From positions 248,001 through 312,000 of the forward strand of contig NZ_JABWGN010000009.1 in the NCBI RefSeq assembly GCF_013363975.1: a stretch of DNA of 64,000 bases. The letters are read 5' to 3'. The notes beneath the pieces were generated by a model. It ran no database searches, was not told the DNA's origin, and saw only the letters and a program-made list of their open reading frames with translations. The translations under genes were made by a program, and so were the position numbers. Shown in pieces: positions 33,201 to 40,328 of this stretch (positions are counted from its first letter, which is position 1; the number at the start of each line of letters is the position of its first letter). The stretch comes from Nonomuraea montanisoli. GTDB lineage: Bacteria > Actinomycetota > Actinomycetes > Streptosporangiales > Streptosporangiaceae.

Positions 33201-33405
33201 CCGTCACCAGATCGGGGTCGTAGACGAAGACGTTCTCCTGGCCGGCGATGTCCATGCTGAAGATGCCCTCGGGGAATTGCCGGGACAGCTCGCCGAAGTA
33301 CGCGACCGGGTTGGTGCCGGGGATCTGGGGTGCGTGGCCAAGGAAGGGGATCCCGCGCGGCGATCGGATGGGACGGAGGTCGGGTGCGGGCTGGATGGTG
33401 GTCAA
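30085..33405 (-). CDS. CYP102-type cytochrome P450/NADPH reductase fusion, 3' end abnormal
   Basis: A TTG at 33405, eight bases after GGGAG, is the likely start (LTTIQPAPDLRPIRSPRGIP). The P450 half has I-helix AGHETTSG, ExxR EETLRLW and heme loop FGNGRRACIGRQ (Cys411). FMN domain follows (TVAYGSSLGSCEDLARTIAD), then FAD/NADPH domain (RPRFYSISSSPLADPRRVRL, GPGTGIAPLRGFLEER, YVCGDGRHMAPAVREAL). These self-sufficient enzymes hydroxylate fatty acids near the chain end. After REALA the family's ~40-residue tail is missing and the frame runs on through the adh gene to 30085, which points to a deletion. The main fold is complete. A divergent TetR with operators controls it. Confidence 0.9.
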   Translation of the reverse strand: MTTIQPAPDLRPIRSPRGIPFLGHAPQIPGTNPVAYFGELSRQFPEGIFSMDIAGQENVFVYDPDLVTEVCDEIRFGKPILPPLSHVRDYAGAGLFTAHDDEDAWGMAHRILMPAFSQRAMRGYFGQMLDIAQNLVGTWERKQGQLVNVTDDYTRLTLDTIALSGFGHRFDSFRDEELHPFLTALLQALVESMRRSQELPMMTKLRKSDDRTYRRNIQRMRELVETVIKERRRARSTGEKDLLALMLEAADPDTGLPLDDDNVRDQALTFLIAGHETTSGLLSFATYSLLRNPQALAQAYAEVDRMLPGDTVPDYDTIMKLDVIPRVLEETLRLWAPIPQIMKAPLRDTVIGGHYHLKQGTKTNLLMFPLHTHPKAWERPLEFDIDRWLPENRAQHHPHAYKPFGNGRRACIGRQFALTEARLALALVLQKFKFSDITDYQMDVREALTRKPGDFEIVARPRHERERTVFGAPDPQRGQAQQPAAVSGVGVNLTVAYGSSLGSCEDLARTIADRGERSGFGTTLLSLDDLAGNLPTEGLLVVVAASYNGKAPDNAQRFDDLIAAGLPEGALSGVRFALLGAGNTQWVATYQAFPKRIEAALLAAGATAVVERGAADAAGDFDGTATRWTDALWATLAEEYAANTSGDGAPRYEVRLLTEADVRPTIVSEQAYPLTVVANEELVSDATGLWDFSVEPPRPSARSIIVELPEGVTYAAGNHLAAFAKNEPVLVERALARLGVERDQVFQLDQPAGGRTHLPVSSRPVTAGLLLTEFLELQDVATRTQMRALAEHTPCPWTKPQLEAYAADTEEADVRYREEILGKRVSVLDLLERFPAVEVPLAVFLEMMGPIRPRFYSISSSPLADPRRVRLTVGLVEGPALSGKGAYRGLCSQYLGRLRPGDVFYGYVRVPSPAFAPPADPAAPLVLIGPGTGIAPLRGFLEERARQMTNGTKVGLSQVFVGCRHPEHDWFYREEMEAWQRAGIAQVHTAFSAVADHPARYVQDAVTAASDTVWQALQDGAYVCGDGRHMAPAVREALADGGPSRIADAHHRTHKKVRSPWTPCSPDASTWTAASSSWRRSPSPCPARARSSSRSRPQACACRTST

Positions 33406-33422
33406 GGACTTTCTCCCTCTTG

Positions 33423-33497
33423 TGACGATTTCGTCAGTTCTGGACGATACCGTCACCTATGTAATGACTCTTTCAAGTCGTAGTGAGGAATTCGTCA
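33423..33497. promoter_or_regulatory. Three-box TetR operator array
   Basis: Three related boxes lie between the divergent P450 and tetR genes: TGACGATTTCGTCA (33423, perfect 6-bp inverted repeat), GGACGATACCGTCA (33442) and TGAGGAATTCGTCA (33484). Starts are 19 and 42 bp apart. The same boxes with identical spacing recur at 38635-38709, so this is very probably the operator of the TetR at 33555. Confidence 0.75.
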
Positions 33498-33554
33498 CTG
33501 CTGACGGATCCCACTACAGTGGAGGGCGCACCACAGCCCACGGGAGACAGACAG

Positions 33555-34205
33555 ATGGCCGACGCCGCACCGACCCGCCTGGACCGGCGCAAGGCGCGCA
33601 CCCGCGCCGCGCTCATCCACGCCGCCCAGACCTTCATCGCCGACGGCAGGACCAACGCGGCGATCCTGGACCTCACCCAGGCCGCCGACGTCGGCATGGG
33701 CTCCTTCTACAACCACTTCTCCAGCAAGGACGAGCTCTTCCGAGCCGCCGTGGAAGACGCCCTCGACCGGCACGGCGCAGTCCTGGACGAACTGACCCGC
33801 GACATGACCGATCCCGCCGAGGTCTTCGCCTGCAGTTTCCGGCTCACCGGACGACTGCACCGCCGCCGACCCCAGCTCAGCAAGGTCCTGCTCAACACCG
33901 GTCCGGCCATCGCCACCTCCGCACACGGCATCGCCCCGCGCGCCCGGCGCGACATCCACGCCGGCGTCCGGACCGGCCGCTTCACCGTCGCCGACGCCGA
34001 ACTCGCCTTCGTGATCGCCGCGGGCGCCGCCCTGTGCCTCGGCCAGCTCCTGCACACCGAGCCCGACCGCGACGACGCCCAGGCCGCCGACCAGATCACC
34101 GAAGACCTCCTGCGCACCTTCGGCGTCCCCGCCGACGAGGCACGCGAGATCTCCCGGCGTCCCCTGCCCGACCTCGACCGGCTGCTCCCCGGCGCCATCG
34201 CATAG
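33555..34205 (+). CDS. TetR-family regulator divergent from the CYP102 gene
   Basis: The ATG at 33555 follows GGGAG and gives 216 residues. HTH: RTRAALIHAAQTFIADGR, AILDLTQAADVGMGSFYNHF, SSKDELFRAAVEDALDRHG. The C-terminal ligand domain is of the type with VFACSFRLTGRLHRRRPQLS. In Bacillus such TetR proteins (FatR/BscR) repress CYP102 genes and respond to fatty acids; a similar role here is inferred from divergence and the palindromic operator array. Confidence 0.9.
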   Translation: MADAAPTRLDRRKARTRAALIHAAQTFIADGRTNAAILDLTQAADVGMGSFYNHFSSKDELFRAAVEDALDRHGAVLDELTRDMTDPAEVFACSFRLTGRLHRRRPQLSKVLLNTGPAIATSAHGIAPRARRDIHAGVRTGRFTVADAELAFVIAAGAALCLGQLLHTEPDRDDAQAADQITEDLLRTFGVPADEAREISRRPLPDLDRLLPGAIA

Positions 34206-34371
34206 CGGAGCCAGTCCGCGCCGTGTGCCGCCGTTCCGTCACGCCGGCTGGATCCCCCGGGAGGTGACGTAGGTCAGCGCACACGTGACGTTCGACCCTG
34301 TCGCACCTTGTGGCGGCCAAGGTGTACTGAACGTGCTCCGCGACCGGCACCAGCGACCTGAGCGAGACTTC

Positions 34372-35457
34372 ATGCCGGATCTCAACACGCTCCTGCATCC
34401 GCGCCCCGGACCTGCCGAGCAGGTGCGCCGCCCAGGCGGGCCGCGCGCCGAGAAGAGCAGCGGCTGTGGCGGCGACCGCCTCCGGTGGACGACCGAGGTG
34501 CGGGCACAGGTGCATGCGCTGGACCAGGCGGTGTTCGACGCCGTGGCCGACACCCGCACGCCGAGCCTCGACCGGTTCTTCGTCGGGGTGTCGCGATCGG
34601 TCGACCACTCCCGGCTGTGGCTGCTGATGGCCGCCGCGGTCGCCCTGGTGGGCGGCCGTCGCGGCCGGCGGGCGGCAGGGCTCGCCCGGCAGGCCGTCGC
34701 GGACGGGGCCGCGGTGCTCGGAGTGGCCGGCGGAGACGGGACGGTGTCGGCCGTCGCCGCCGTGGCCGCGGACGCCGGCCTTCCCCTGGTGGTGATCCCC
34801 GCGGGCACCCGCAACCACTTCGCCCGCGATCTCGGCCTCGACCTCGGCGATCCCGCCCGGACCCTGGAAGCGCTGCACGACGGTGAACCGGTCCGGGTCG
34901 ACCTGGGCGTGGTCGACTCGCACGTCTTCGTCAACAACGTCTCGTTCGGCATCTACGCCGAGGCCCTGCTGGAACCTGAGTACCGGGAGGCGAAGGCACG
35001 CACCCTGGCCGAGATCGCCCCCCAGTACCTCAAGGGCCGGCAGTGGGTCGAGGCGAGCGTGGAGGCTCCCGGAGAGAGGATCGAGCACCCGCAGGTGGTG
35101 CTGGTGTCGAACAACGCCTACCACCTCGGCGCGCCGCGCCATCTCGGGCGCCGGTTCACGCTCGCCTCGGGGCTGCTCGGCGCGATCGTCTTCAAACGCC
35201 CGGCCGGGCCGCCACCGCCGGACCTGTTCGCACGCCTGCGCCGCGACCTGCGCCGGCACGCCACCGCGCGCTCGACCGAGACCGGCATCGTCGCCTGGGC
35301 GGCTGCCCAGGTTCGCCTGGACGGGCCCGCGGGGCGCCTCCCGGCCGGGATCGACGGGGAAGCAGTGGAGCTCCGCCTGCCCGCGACGTGCGGCATCCGG
35401 CCGGGCGCCCTGCGGCTCCTGCTGCCGCGCCGACGACCCGGAGTGCCCCCGTCGTAA
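34372..35457 (+). CDS. Diacylglycerol kinase-like protein with PAP2 N-terminal remnant
   Basis: Residues about 40-105 resemble the start of a PAP2 phosphatase (LDQAVFDAVADTRTPSLDRF, SRLWLLMAAAVALVGG). They are joined directly to the middle of a DAGK catalytic domain: VLGVAGGDGTVSAVAAVAAD, LPLVVIPAGTRNHFARDLGL, VDLGVVDSHVFVNNVSFGIY and a C-terminal half ending LRLPATCGIRPGALRLLL. The PAP2 catalytic motifs and the start of the DAGK domain are missing, as if ~200 residues were removed in frame from a PAP2-DAGK bifunctional gene. GGDGT is retained, so lipid kinase activity is uncertain. It stands alone. Confidence 0.75.
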   Translation: MPDLNTLLHPRPGPAEQVRRPGGPRAEKSSGCGGDRLRWTTEVRAQVHALDQAVFDAVADTRTPSLDRFFVGVSRSVDHSRLWLLMAAAVALVGGRRGRRAAGLARQAVADGAAVLGVAGGDGTVSAVAAVAADAGLPLVVIPAGTRNHFARDLGLDLGDPARTLEALHDGEPVRVDLGVVDSHVFVNNVSFGIYAEALLEPEYREAKARTLAEIAPQYLKGRQWVEASVEAPGERIEHPQVVLVSNNAYHLGAPRHLGRRFTLASGLLGAIVFKRPAGPPPPDLFARLRRDLRRHATARSTETGIVAWAAAQVRLDGPAGRLPAGIDGEAVELRLPATCGIRPGALRLLLPRRRPGVPPS

Positions 35458-35633
35458 GCATCTTTTCCCTGGCAGTGGTTGTGGTGATGAAAATCGGGGG
35501 CGGAAAATCGGCTTTGTGGCGGGTCGGCCCGGCGCACCTCGGTGCCGATGCCATCGGGTGCGGACCGGAGCCCCGCGACGTGGCCGGATGGCAGTTTCGA
35601 TGGCCGGACAAGCGAGGACGGAGGGGGCTGTCC

Positions 35634-35852
35634 ATGCGGATCGTCGTGGACCTGAACCGGTGCCAGGGATACGCGCAGTGCGTGTACCTGGCCCATGAAG
35701 TCTTCAGGCTGACCGGTACGGAGGCGCTCACCTACGAGCCGAACCCCGACGACGCACGACGCCTGGAGGTCGAGCGGGCCGCCGCGGCCTGCCCGGTGCG
35801 GGCGATCATGATCGACCGGTTGGACGGCGCGGAGCGGGGTGCGGCGTCATGA
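35634..35852 (+). CDS. [3Fe-4S] ferredoxin
   Basis: The 72-residue ferredoxin (MRIVVDLNRCQGYAQC) has three cluster cysteines, C10, C16 and C53 (CPVRAI), with Tyr13 where a fourth cysteine would be in [4Fe-4S] proteins. It is the electron carrier of the class I P450 system encoded by the following two genes. AGGGGG precedes the ATG, and its stop overlaps the reductase start (ATGA). Confidence 0.9.
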   Translation: MRIVVDLNRCQGYAQCVYLAHEVFRLTGTEALTYEPNPDDARRLEVERAAAACPVRAIMIDRLDGAERGAAS

Positions 35853-37252
35853 CCCTGGCAGCGACGCTCGCCGAGCTGGTGAGCGACTTCAGGGCCAACG
35901 GACGGATCGTGATCGTCGGCGCCTCCCTGGCGGGCCTGCGTGGGGCCGAAGCCCTGCGCGAAGAGGGCTTCAGCGGGTCCTTGACCATCATCGGGGACGA
36001 GCCGTACGAGCCCTACGACCGTCCTCCGCTGTCCAAACAGGTGCTCAAGGGCTGGGTGCCGGCCGAGCACACCCTGCTGCCCCGCTTCCGGGAAGTGGAC
36101 GCGCAGTGGCGGCTCGGCGTCGCCGCCACCGGGCTGGACCGGGTCGCCAGACAGGTACGCCTGGCCGACGGCGAGCAGGTCCCGTACCACCGGCTGCTGA
36201 TCGCCACGGGGACCCGCGCGCGGCCATGGCCCAACCCGGCCGAGGCCGCCCTGGAGGGTGTCTTCGCGCTGCGCTCGCGGGACGACGCCGCGCGGCTGCA
36301 ACGGGCGCTGGCCGCGCGGCCGTCGCGGGTGCTGGTCATCGGCGGCGGGTTCATCGGCTCGGAGGTGGCCTCCGTCTGCCGGGAACTCGACATCCCGGTG
36401 ACTCTGACCGAGCGGGGCCCGGCTCCTCTGGTCGGGGCGCTGGGCGGGGTGATCGGCGAGATCGCCGCGCAGATGCAGCGCGACCACGGCGTGGACCTGC
36501 GCTGCGGGGTGAGCGTGGCGTCGCTGGAGGGCGACGCGGCCGGACACGTCCGGCGCGCCCGGCTCTCGGACGGGACGACCGTCGAGGTCGACGTCGTGCT
36601 GGCCGCGCTGGGGTCGATCCGCAACGTGGAATGGCTGCAGGGCTCCGGGCTGGCGGCCGGCCCCTGGGGAGTCGGCTGCGACGCCGGTGGCCGGGCCTTC
36701 GACATCAACGGCGTGGTGACCGACAGCGTCTACGTGGCGGGAGACGTGGCGCGCATGCCGCACGTGCTGTACGAGTACCAGTTCCTCGCGATGGAGCACT
36801 GGGACAACGCCGTCTTCGGCGCCGAGGTGGCGGCCCACAACATGGTCAACCTCGAACCCCACTACCGGCCGCATCTGTCGCTGCCCGGCTTCTGGTCCGG
36901 CCAGTTCGGCGTCAACATCAAGTCCGTCGGCGTGCCGCCGTTCGGTGACGAGATCGTCTTCACGCAGGGATCGGTCAAGGACCGCAGTTTCGCGGCCGCC
37001 TACGGCCGCCGCGGCCGCATCGTCGCCGCCGTCACCTTCGACCACGGCAAATGGCTGGAGTACTACGCCCGGCTGATCGAGCAGTCGGCTCCGTTCCCGC
37101 CCCCGCCGCCGGGCTGGGACCGGCCGGACGTCATGGAGCCGGTGCCTGCCGAGTTCCCGGCGCCGGGTGTCCCGACGGCGATCCCCGACGTCGTCCTGAC
37201 CGGCCACGACCCGAACGAACGCAGGGCCGAGTTCCGGCCCCGAGGCCACTGA
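35849..37252 (+). CDS. NAD(P)H-dependent ferredoxin reductase
   Basis: The 467-residue flavoprotein has FAD fold RIVIVGASLAGLRGAEALRE, the PYDRPPLSKQVLKG motif of the oxygenase-coupled reductase family, NAD fold RVLVIGGGFIGSEVASVCRE, and VYVAGDVARMP with the FAD ribityl site. A C-terminal extension of ~50 residues is rich in Pro (PFPPPPPGWDRPD). It should pass electrons from NAD(P)H to the ferredoxin at 35634 and on to the P450 at 37279. The three genes form one operon. Confidence 0.92.
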   Translation: MTLAATLAELVSDFRANGRIVIVGASLAGLRGAEALREEGFSGSLTIIGDEPYEPYDRPPLSKQVLKGWVPAEHTLLPRFREVDAQWRLGVAATGLDRVARQVRLADGEQVPYHRLLIATGTRARPWPNPAEAALEGVFALRSRDDAARLQRALAARPSRVLVIGGGFIGSEVASVCRELDIPVTLTERGPAPLVGALGGVIGEIAAQMQRDHGVDLRCGVSVASLEGDAAGHVRRARLSDGTTVEVDVVLAALGSIRNVEWLQGSGLAAGPWGVGCDAGGRAFDINGVVTDSVYVAGDVARMPHVLYEYQFLAMEHWDNAVFGAEVAAHNMVNLEPHYRPHLSLPGFWSGQFGVNIKSVGVPPFGDEIVFTQGSVKDRSFAAAYGRRGRIVAAVTFDHGKWLEYYARLIEQSAPFPPPPPGWDRPDVMEPVPAEFPAPGVPTAIPDVVLTGHDPNERRAEFRPRGH

Positions 37253-37278
37253 GAGCGGCGGGAAGGAGCGGAAACAGC

Positions 37279-38541
37279 ATGGCCGAGGAGACACCCTGGC
37301 AACAGGCGCTGCGCTACACCAACCGCGCCAACCCGTACCCCTTCTACGCCGAGCTCCGCAAGACCCCGGTGGCGCGGCAGCCGGACGGCACCTACGTCGT
37401 CAGCACCTACCGCGAGATCGTCACGCTGCTCCACGACCCCCGCGTCAGCTCCGATGTCCGCAAGCTCCCGTCCCGCGCCGCGGCGGCAGTGGAGCCGGGG
37501 GCCGAGCCGATCACCGAGGCCGTCATCGAACTGGAGCCGAACATCATCACCTGCGACCCGCCCGAGCACGACCACGACCGCCGCATGATGACGCGGCACT
37601 TCTTCGGCCCGGCCGACGCCCCGCACCAGATCTCCGACCTGGAGCCCGACATCCGCCGCATCGTCGCCGGCCTGCTGGACGGGATGCGGGGCAAGACCCG
37701 GATCGACGTCGTGGACGAATACGCCTACCCGCTGCCGGTGACCCTCATCTGCAAGGTCCTGGGCGTACCGCTGGAGGACGAACCCCGCTTCCACGCCTGG
37801 ATCGAGACCGCCCTGGACGCCCTGGACTTCGGCCCGGAGGCGGCCTCCGAGGAGATGCGGAGCCGGCTGGCGGGCGCGCGCCGGAGCGTGAAGGAGCTCG
37901 CGCAGTTCATGGCCGGGCTGCTCGGCCAGTACGCCGAGCGGCCCGGCCCCGGCATGCTGTCGGCGATGGTGCACGACGGCGGCCCGGACGGGCGCATGTC
38001 CGAGGGCGTGCTCGCCAGCAACGCCGTGCTCCTGCTGTTCGCCGGGCACGAGACCACGGTCAATCTGATCGCCCACAGCGTGCTCACCCTGCTGCGGCAC
38101 CCCGAGGCGCTGGAGGAGCTGCGCCGCCGCCCCGACCTGATCGTGCCCGCGGTGGAGGAGCTGCTGCGGTTCGAGTCGTCGGTCCAGTTCTGGCACACCC
38201 GCTCCGCCGTCGAGGACATCGACATCGCGGGCACCACCATCCCCGCGGGCGCGCCGATCTTCCTGGTGTACGGGTCGGCGAACCGTGACCCGCAACGGTT
38301 CGCCGACCCCGACCGGCTCGACCTCGAACGCCCCGACAATCAGCACCTGGGCTTCAGCCAGGGCATCCACTTCTGCTTCGGCGCTCCGCTGGCCCGGCTG
38401 GAGGTGCAGGTGGCAGTCGAAGAGTTCGTCCGCCGCGTGGAGAATCCGCGGCTGGTCGCCGACCCGCCGCCGTACCGTCACAACCAGATCTTCCGCGGCC
38501 CGCGCCACGTCCTGGTCGACATCGACGGGATCCGCGACTGA
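37279..38541 (+). CDS. Cytochrome P450 (class I bacterial)
   Basis: The ATG at 37279 follows GGAAGGAG and gives 420 residues. I-helix LLLFAGHETTVNLIAHSV, ExxR EELLRFES, and heme loop FSQGIHFCFGAPLARLE with Cys366 are all present. The protein lacks a membrane anchor, as usual in bacteria. With its own ferredoxin and reductase it forms a complete monooxygenase. The substrate is unknown; no biosynthetic partner genes lie beside it. Confidence 0.93.
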   Translation: MAEETPWQQALRYTNRANPYPFYAELRKTPVARQPDGTYVVSTYREIVTLLHDPRVSSDVRKLPSRAAAAVEPGAEPITEAVIELEPNIITCDPPEHDHDRRMMTRHFFGPADAPHQISDLEPDIRRIVAGLLDGMRGKTRIDVVDEYAYPLPVTLICKVLGVPLEDEPRFHAWIETALDALDFGPEAASEEMRSRLAGARRSVKELAQFMAGLLGQYAERPGPGMLSAMVHDGGPDGRMSEGVLASNAVLLLFAGHETTVNLIAHSVLTLLRHPEALEELRRRPDLIVPAVEELLRFESSVQFWHTRSAVEDIDIAGTTIPAGAPIFLVYGSANRDPQRFADPDRLDLERPDNQHLGFSQGIHFCFGAPLARLEVQVAVEEFVRRVENPRLVADPPPYRHNQIFRGPRHVLVDIDGIRD

Positions 38542-38634
38542 CCCGGATTGCGGGCACAAGGATCGCTGCCCGGGTCTTCGACTCGCGGAGAGCGTCTTCC
38601 CCTACGGCGCTTTCGCCGTCTGTCTCGTCAAGAG

Positions 38635-38709
38635 TGACGGAACCCTCACTTCTCCTTGGGTGAGTCATTGCGTAGATGACGATACTGTCCATAAATGACG
38701 AAATCGTCA
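38635..38709. promoter_or_regulatory. Second copy of the three-box TetR operator array
   Basis: Boxes TGACGGAACCCTCA (38635), TGACGATACTGTCC (38677) and TGACGAAATCGTCA (38696, perfect 6-bp inverted repeat) match the array at 33423-33497 read in reverse. Box spacings of 42 and 19 bp are identical, and flanking words such as GAGTCATT are shared. A minus-strand reading to its left (RESKTRAAIL) resembles a TetR N terminus, so the whole divergent promoter may have been duplicated. Confidence 0.7.
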
Positions 38710-38831
38710 TCACTGAGAGCCGGCGGTCCCCCCGTCCGAAGCGCGGGCCTGCACACAGCAGGTCCTCCGTACCGCTGCATGCGTCTGCGAGCGCACCCAC
38801 GCATCCTACGAGAACGGCAGATCAGGGAATG

Positions 38832-39413
38832 ATGTCCGCGATGACCGACACCACCACGGTAAGTCCCGAGCACGCGGTCAAGGCGCTGCTGAGCGAGTAC
38901 GAGGCCCTGAAGGCGGAGGAGCGGCAGCGGATCGGCGTGCGCGGCCAGTTGCTGTACGCCGTACTCACCGCGGTCGCCGGCATCAGCACTGCCACCACGA
39001 CCGTGGGCCGGCTGGAGTTGCTGTTGCTGCTGCCCCTGGCCACCACGGTGCTGGGCTGGGCCTACGTCGCCAACGATCACAAGATCACCGTCATCGCGCG
39101 GTACGTCCGCGGCCGGCTGGGGCCGAGCCTGGTCGGCCTCGTCGAGGACGGCTCGGGTGACATCGGCGTGTTCACGTGGGAGAACTACCACCGCGAGGAT
39201 CCACGCCGCCCCTCTCGCAAGCGGCTACAGCTGGCGGTGGACCTGGTTGCGTTCTGCGTGCCCGCGCTGACCGCCCTCACCCTGCTCTGGCTGCTGGGCC
39301 CCGACACTCCACTGGTCCGGATCGGCTCGGCCGCCGCGCTGGCCGCGGTGATGATCCTGGCGACCCAGATCATCCGCTACGCGGATGTAGCCGGTCCCGC
39401 GCAGCGGGCATGA
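38832..39413 (+). CDS. Four-helix membrane protein, unknown function
   Basis: The ~193-residue protein has a charged N-terminal helix (VKALLSEYEALKAEERQRIG) and four hydrophobic segments: LLYAVLTAVAGISTA, LELLLLLPLATTVLGWAYVA, LVAFCVPALTALTLLWLLG and SAAALAAVMILATQIIRYA. ATG codons at 38829, 38832 and 38841 are all possible. The operator array at 38635 lies 120 bp upstream, so it is probably under the same TetR as the CYP102 gene. I do not recognise the family. Confidence 0.7.
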   Translation: MSAMTDTTTVSPEHAVKALLSEYEALKAEERQRIGVRGQLLYAVLTAVAGISTATTTVGRLELLLLLPLATTVLGWAYVANDHKITVIARYVRGRLGPSLVGLVEDGSGDIGVFTWENYHREDPRRPSRKRLQLAVDLVAFCVPALTALTLLWLLGPDTPLVRIGSAAALAAVMILATQIIRYADVAGPAQRA

Positions 39414-39476
39414 TCCGCCGCACCGAAGCAGACCGATGAGCGGCGCCGTCTCACTCGCTGCATGCGGGCCGCGGTC

Positions 39477-40190
39477 TCATGGCAGGGGACCGGCGCGGTT
39501 CACAGCCATCCGCTCCTTGCGCAGCAGCCGGTGCACGATGATCACGGCGACGACCATGACGGTCAGGGCCAACGGGTAGCCCAGCAGCCAGTGCAGCTCG
39601 GGCATGTAGTCGAAGTTCATGCCGTAGATACCGGCGATCATGGTGGGCACGGCGATGAGGGCCGCCCAGGAGGAGATCTTGCGCATGTCGGCGTTCTGCT
39701 GCATCGCCGCCTGGCTCTGCTCCCGGCCCACCAGGGCCAGGTGCGCGCTCAGGACGCTGGTCAGCAGCTCGTTGCGCTCGTCGACCTGGGCGTCCACCCG
39801 CAGCAGGTGGTCCAGCACGTCCCGGAACTGCTCCCGGTTGACCGAGCACAGCTCCACCCGGCCCTTGACGATCTCCTCCAGCACCGGGATCAGCGGGTCC
39901 TGCGCGGTGCGGAACTCCAGCACCTCCCGCTTGAGCTGGTAGATGTCGGCGGTGACGTCGGCGTGTTCCCCGCTGAACACCCGGTGCTCCAGCGCGATCA
40001 GATCGCTCTAGATCTCGTGGCTGATGCGGCCGTAGGCATCGACGACCTGGTCGCAGATCCCGTACAGCACCGCGGCGGGCCCGGAGGCCAGCAGGTCGGG
40101 GTCGGATTCCAGGCGGCGGCGCACCGCGCCCAGCGGGGCGGCCTCGCCGTGCCGGACGCTGATCGCTCGATTCTTGAACACCCCTGTCCC
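39477..40190 (-). pseudogene. corA: CorA Mg2+/Co2+ transporter, truncated and with an internal stop
   Basis: The C-terminal half is clear: LKREVLEFRTAQDPLIPVLE, the two membrane segments and the signature YGMNFDYMPELHW. In the same frame the preceding segment (RRRLESDPDLLASGPAAVLY, GICDQVVDAYGRISHEI) is separated by a TAG at 40008-40010, and homology continues on both sides of it (SDLIALEHRVFSGEH). The N-terminal ~100 residues are missing at the thiC leader side. An ATG after the stop would give only 167 residues without the regulatory domain. Confidence 0.8.
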
Positions 40191-40227
40191 CAGGGGGACG
40201 GGGCGGGTTAGGGTCGAACACGACAGA

Positions 40228-40315
40228 TCGCGGGGGCCCGGCGAACCGGGCTGAGATAGCGGCTGAGACGGCCGCTGACCGCTGGAACCTGACCGGGTAA
40301 TGCCGGCGTAGGGAG
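40228..40315 (+). promoter_or_regulatory. TPP riboswitch (THI element)
   Basis: The conserved parts are visible in order: GGGGGCCCGGCGAACCGGG, CTGAGATAGCGGCTGAGAC, GACCGCTGGAACCTGACC and GGGTAATGCCGGCGTAGGGA. It ends 13 bp before the thiC ATG. On binding thiamine pyrophosphate it would lower thiC expression, probably by hiding the GGGAGAG ribosome binding site. Confidence 0.95.
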
Positions 40316-40328
40316 AGATCGAGTCGTC

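Noticed and set aside
31030..33483. 817-codon plus-strand open frame
   Set aside because: Antisense to the CYP102-type gene; composition is the mirror of its codon bias.
35043..35852. 269-codon frame ending as the ferredoxin
   Set aside because: The part before 35634 overlaps the DAGK-like gene and has no ferredoxin homology; the ATG at 35634 has a ribosome binding site.
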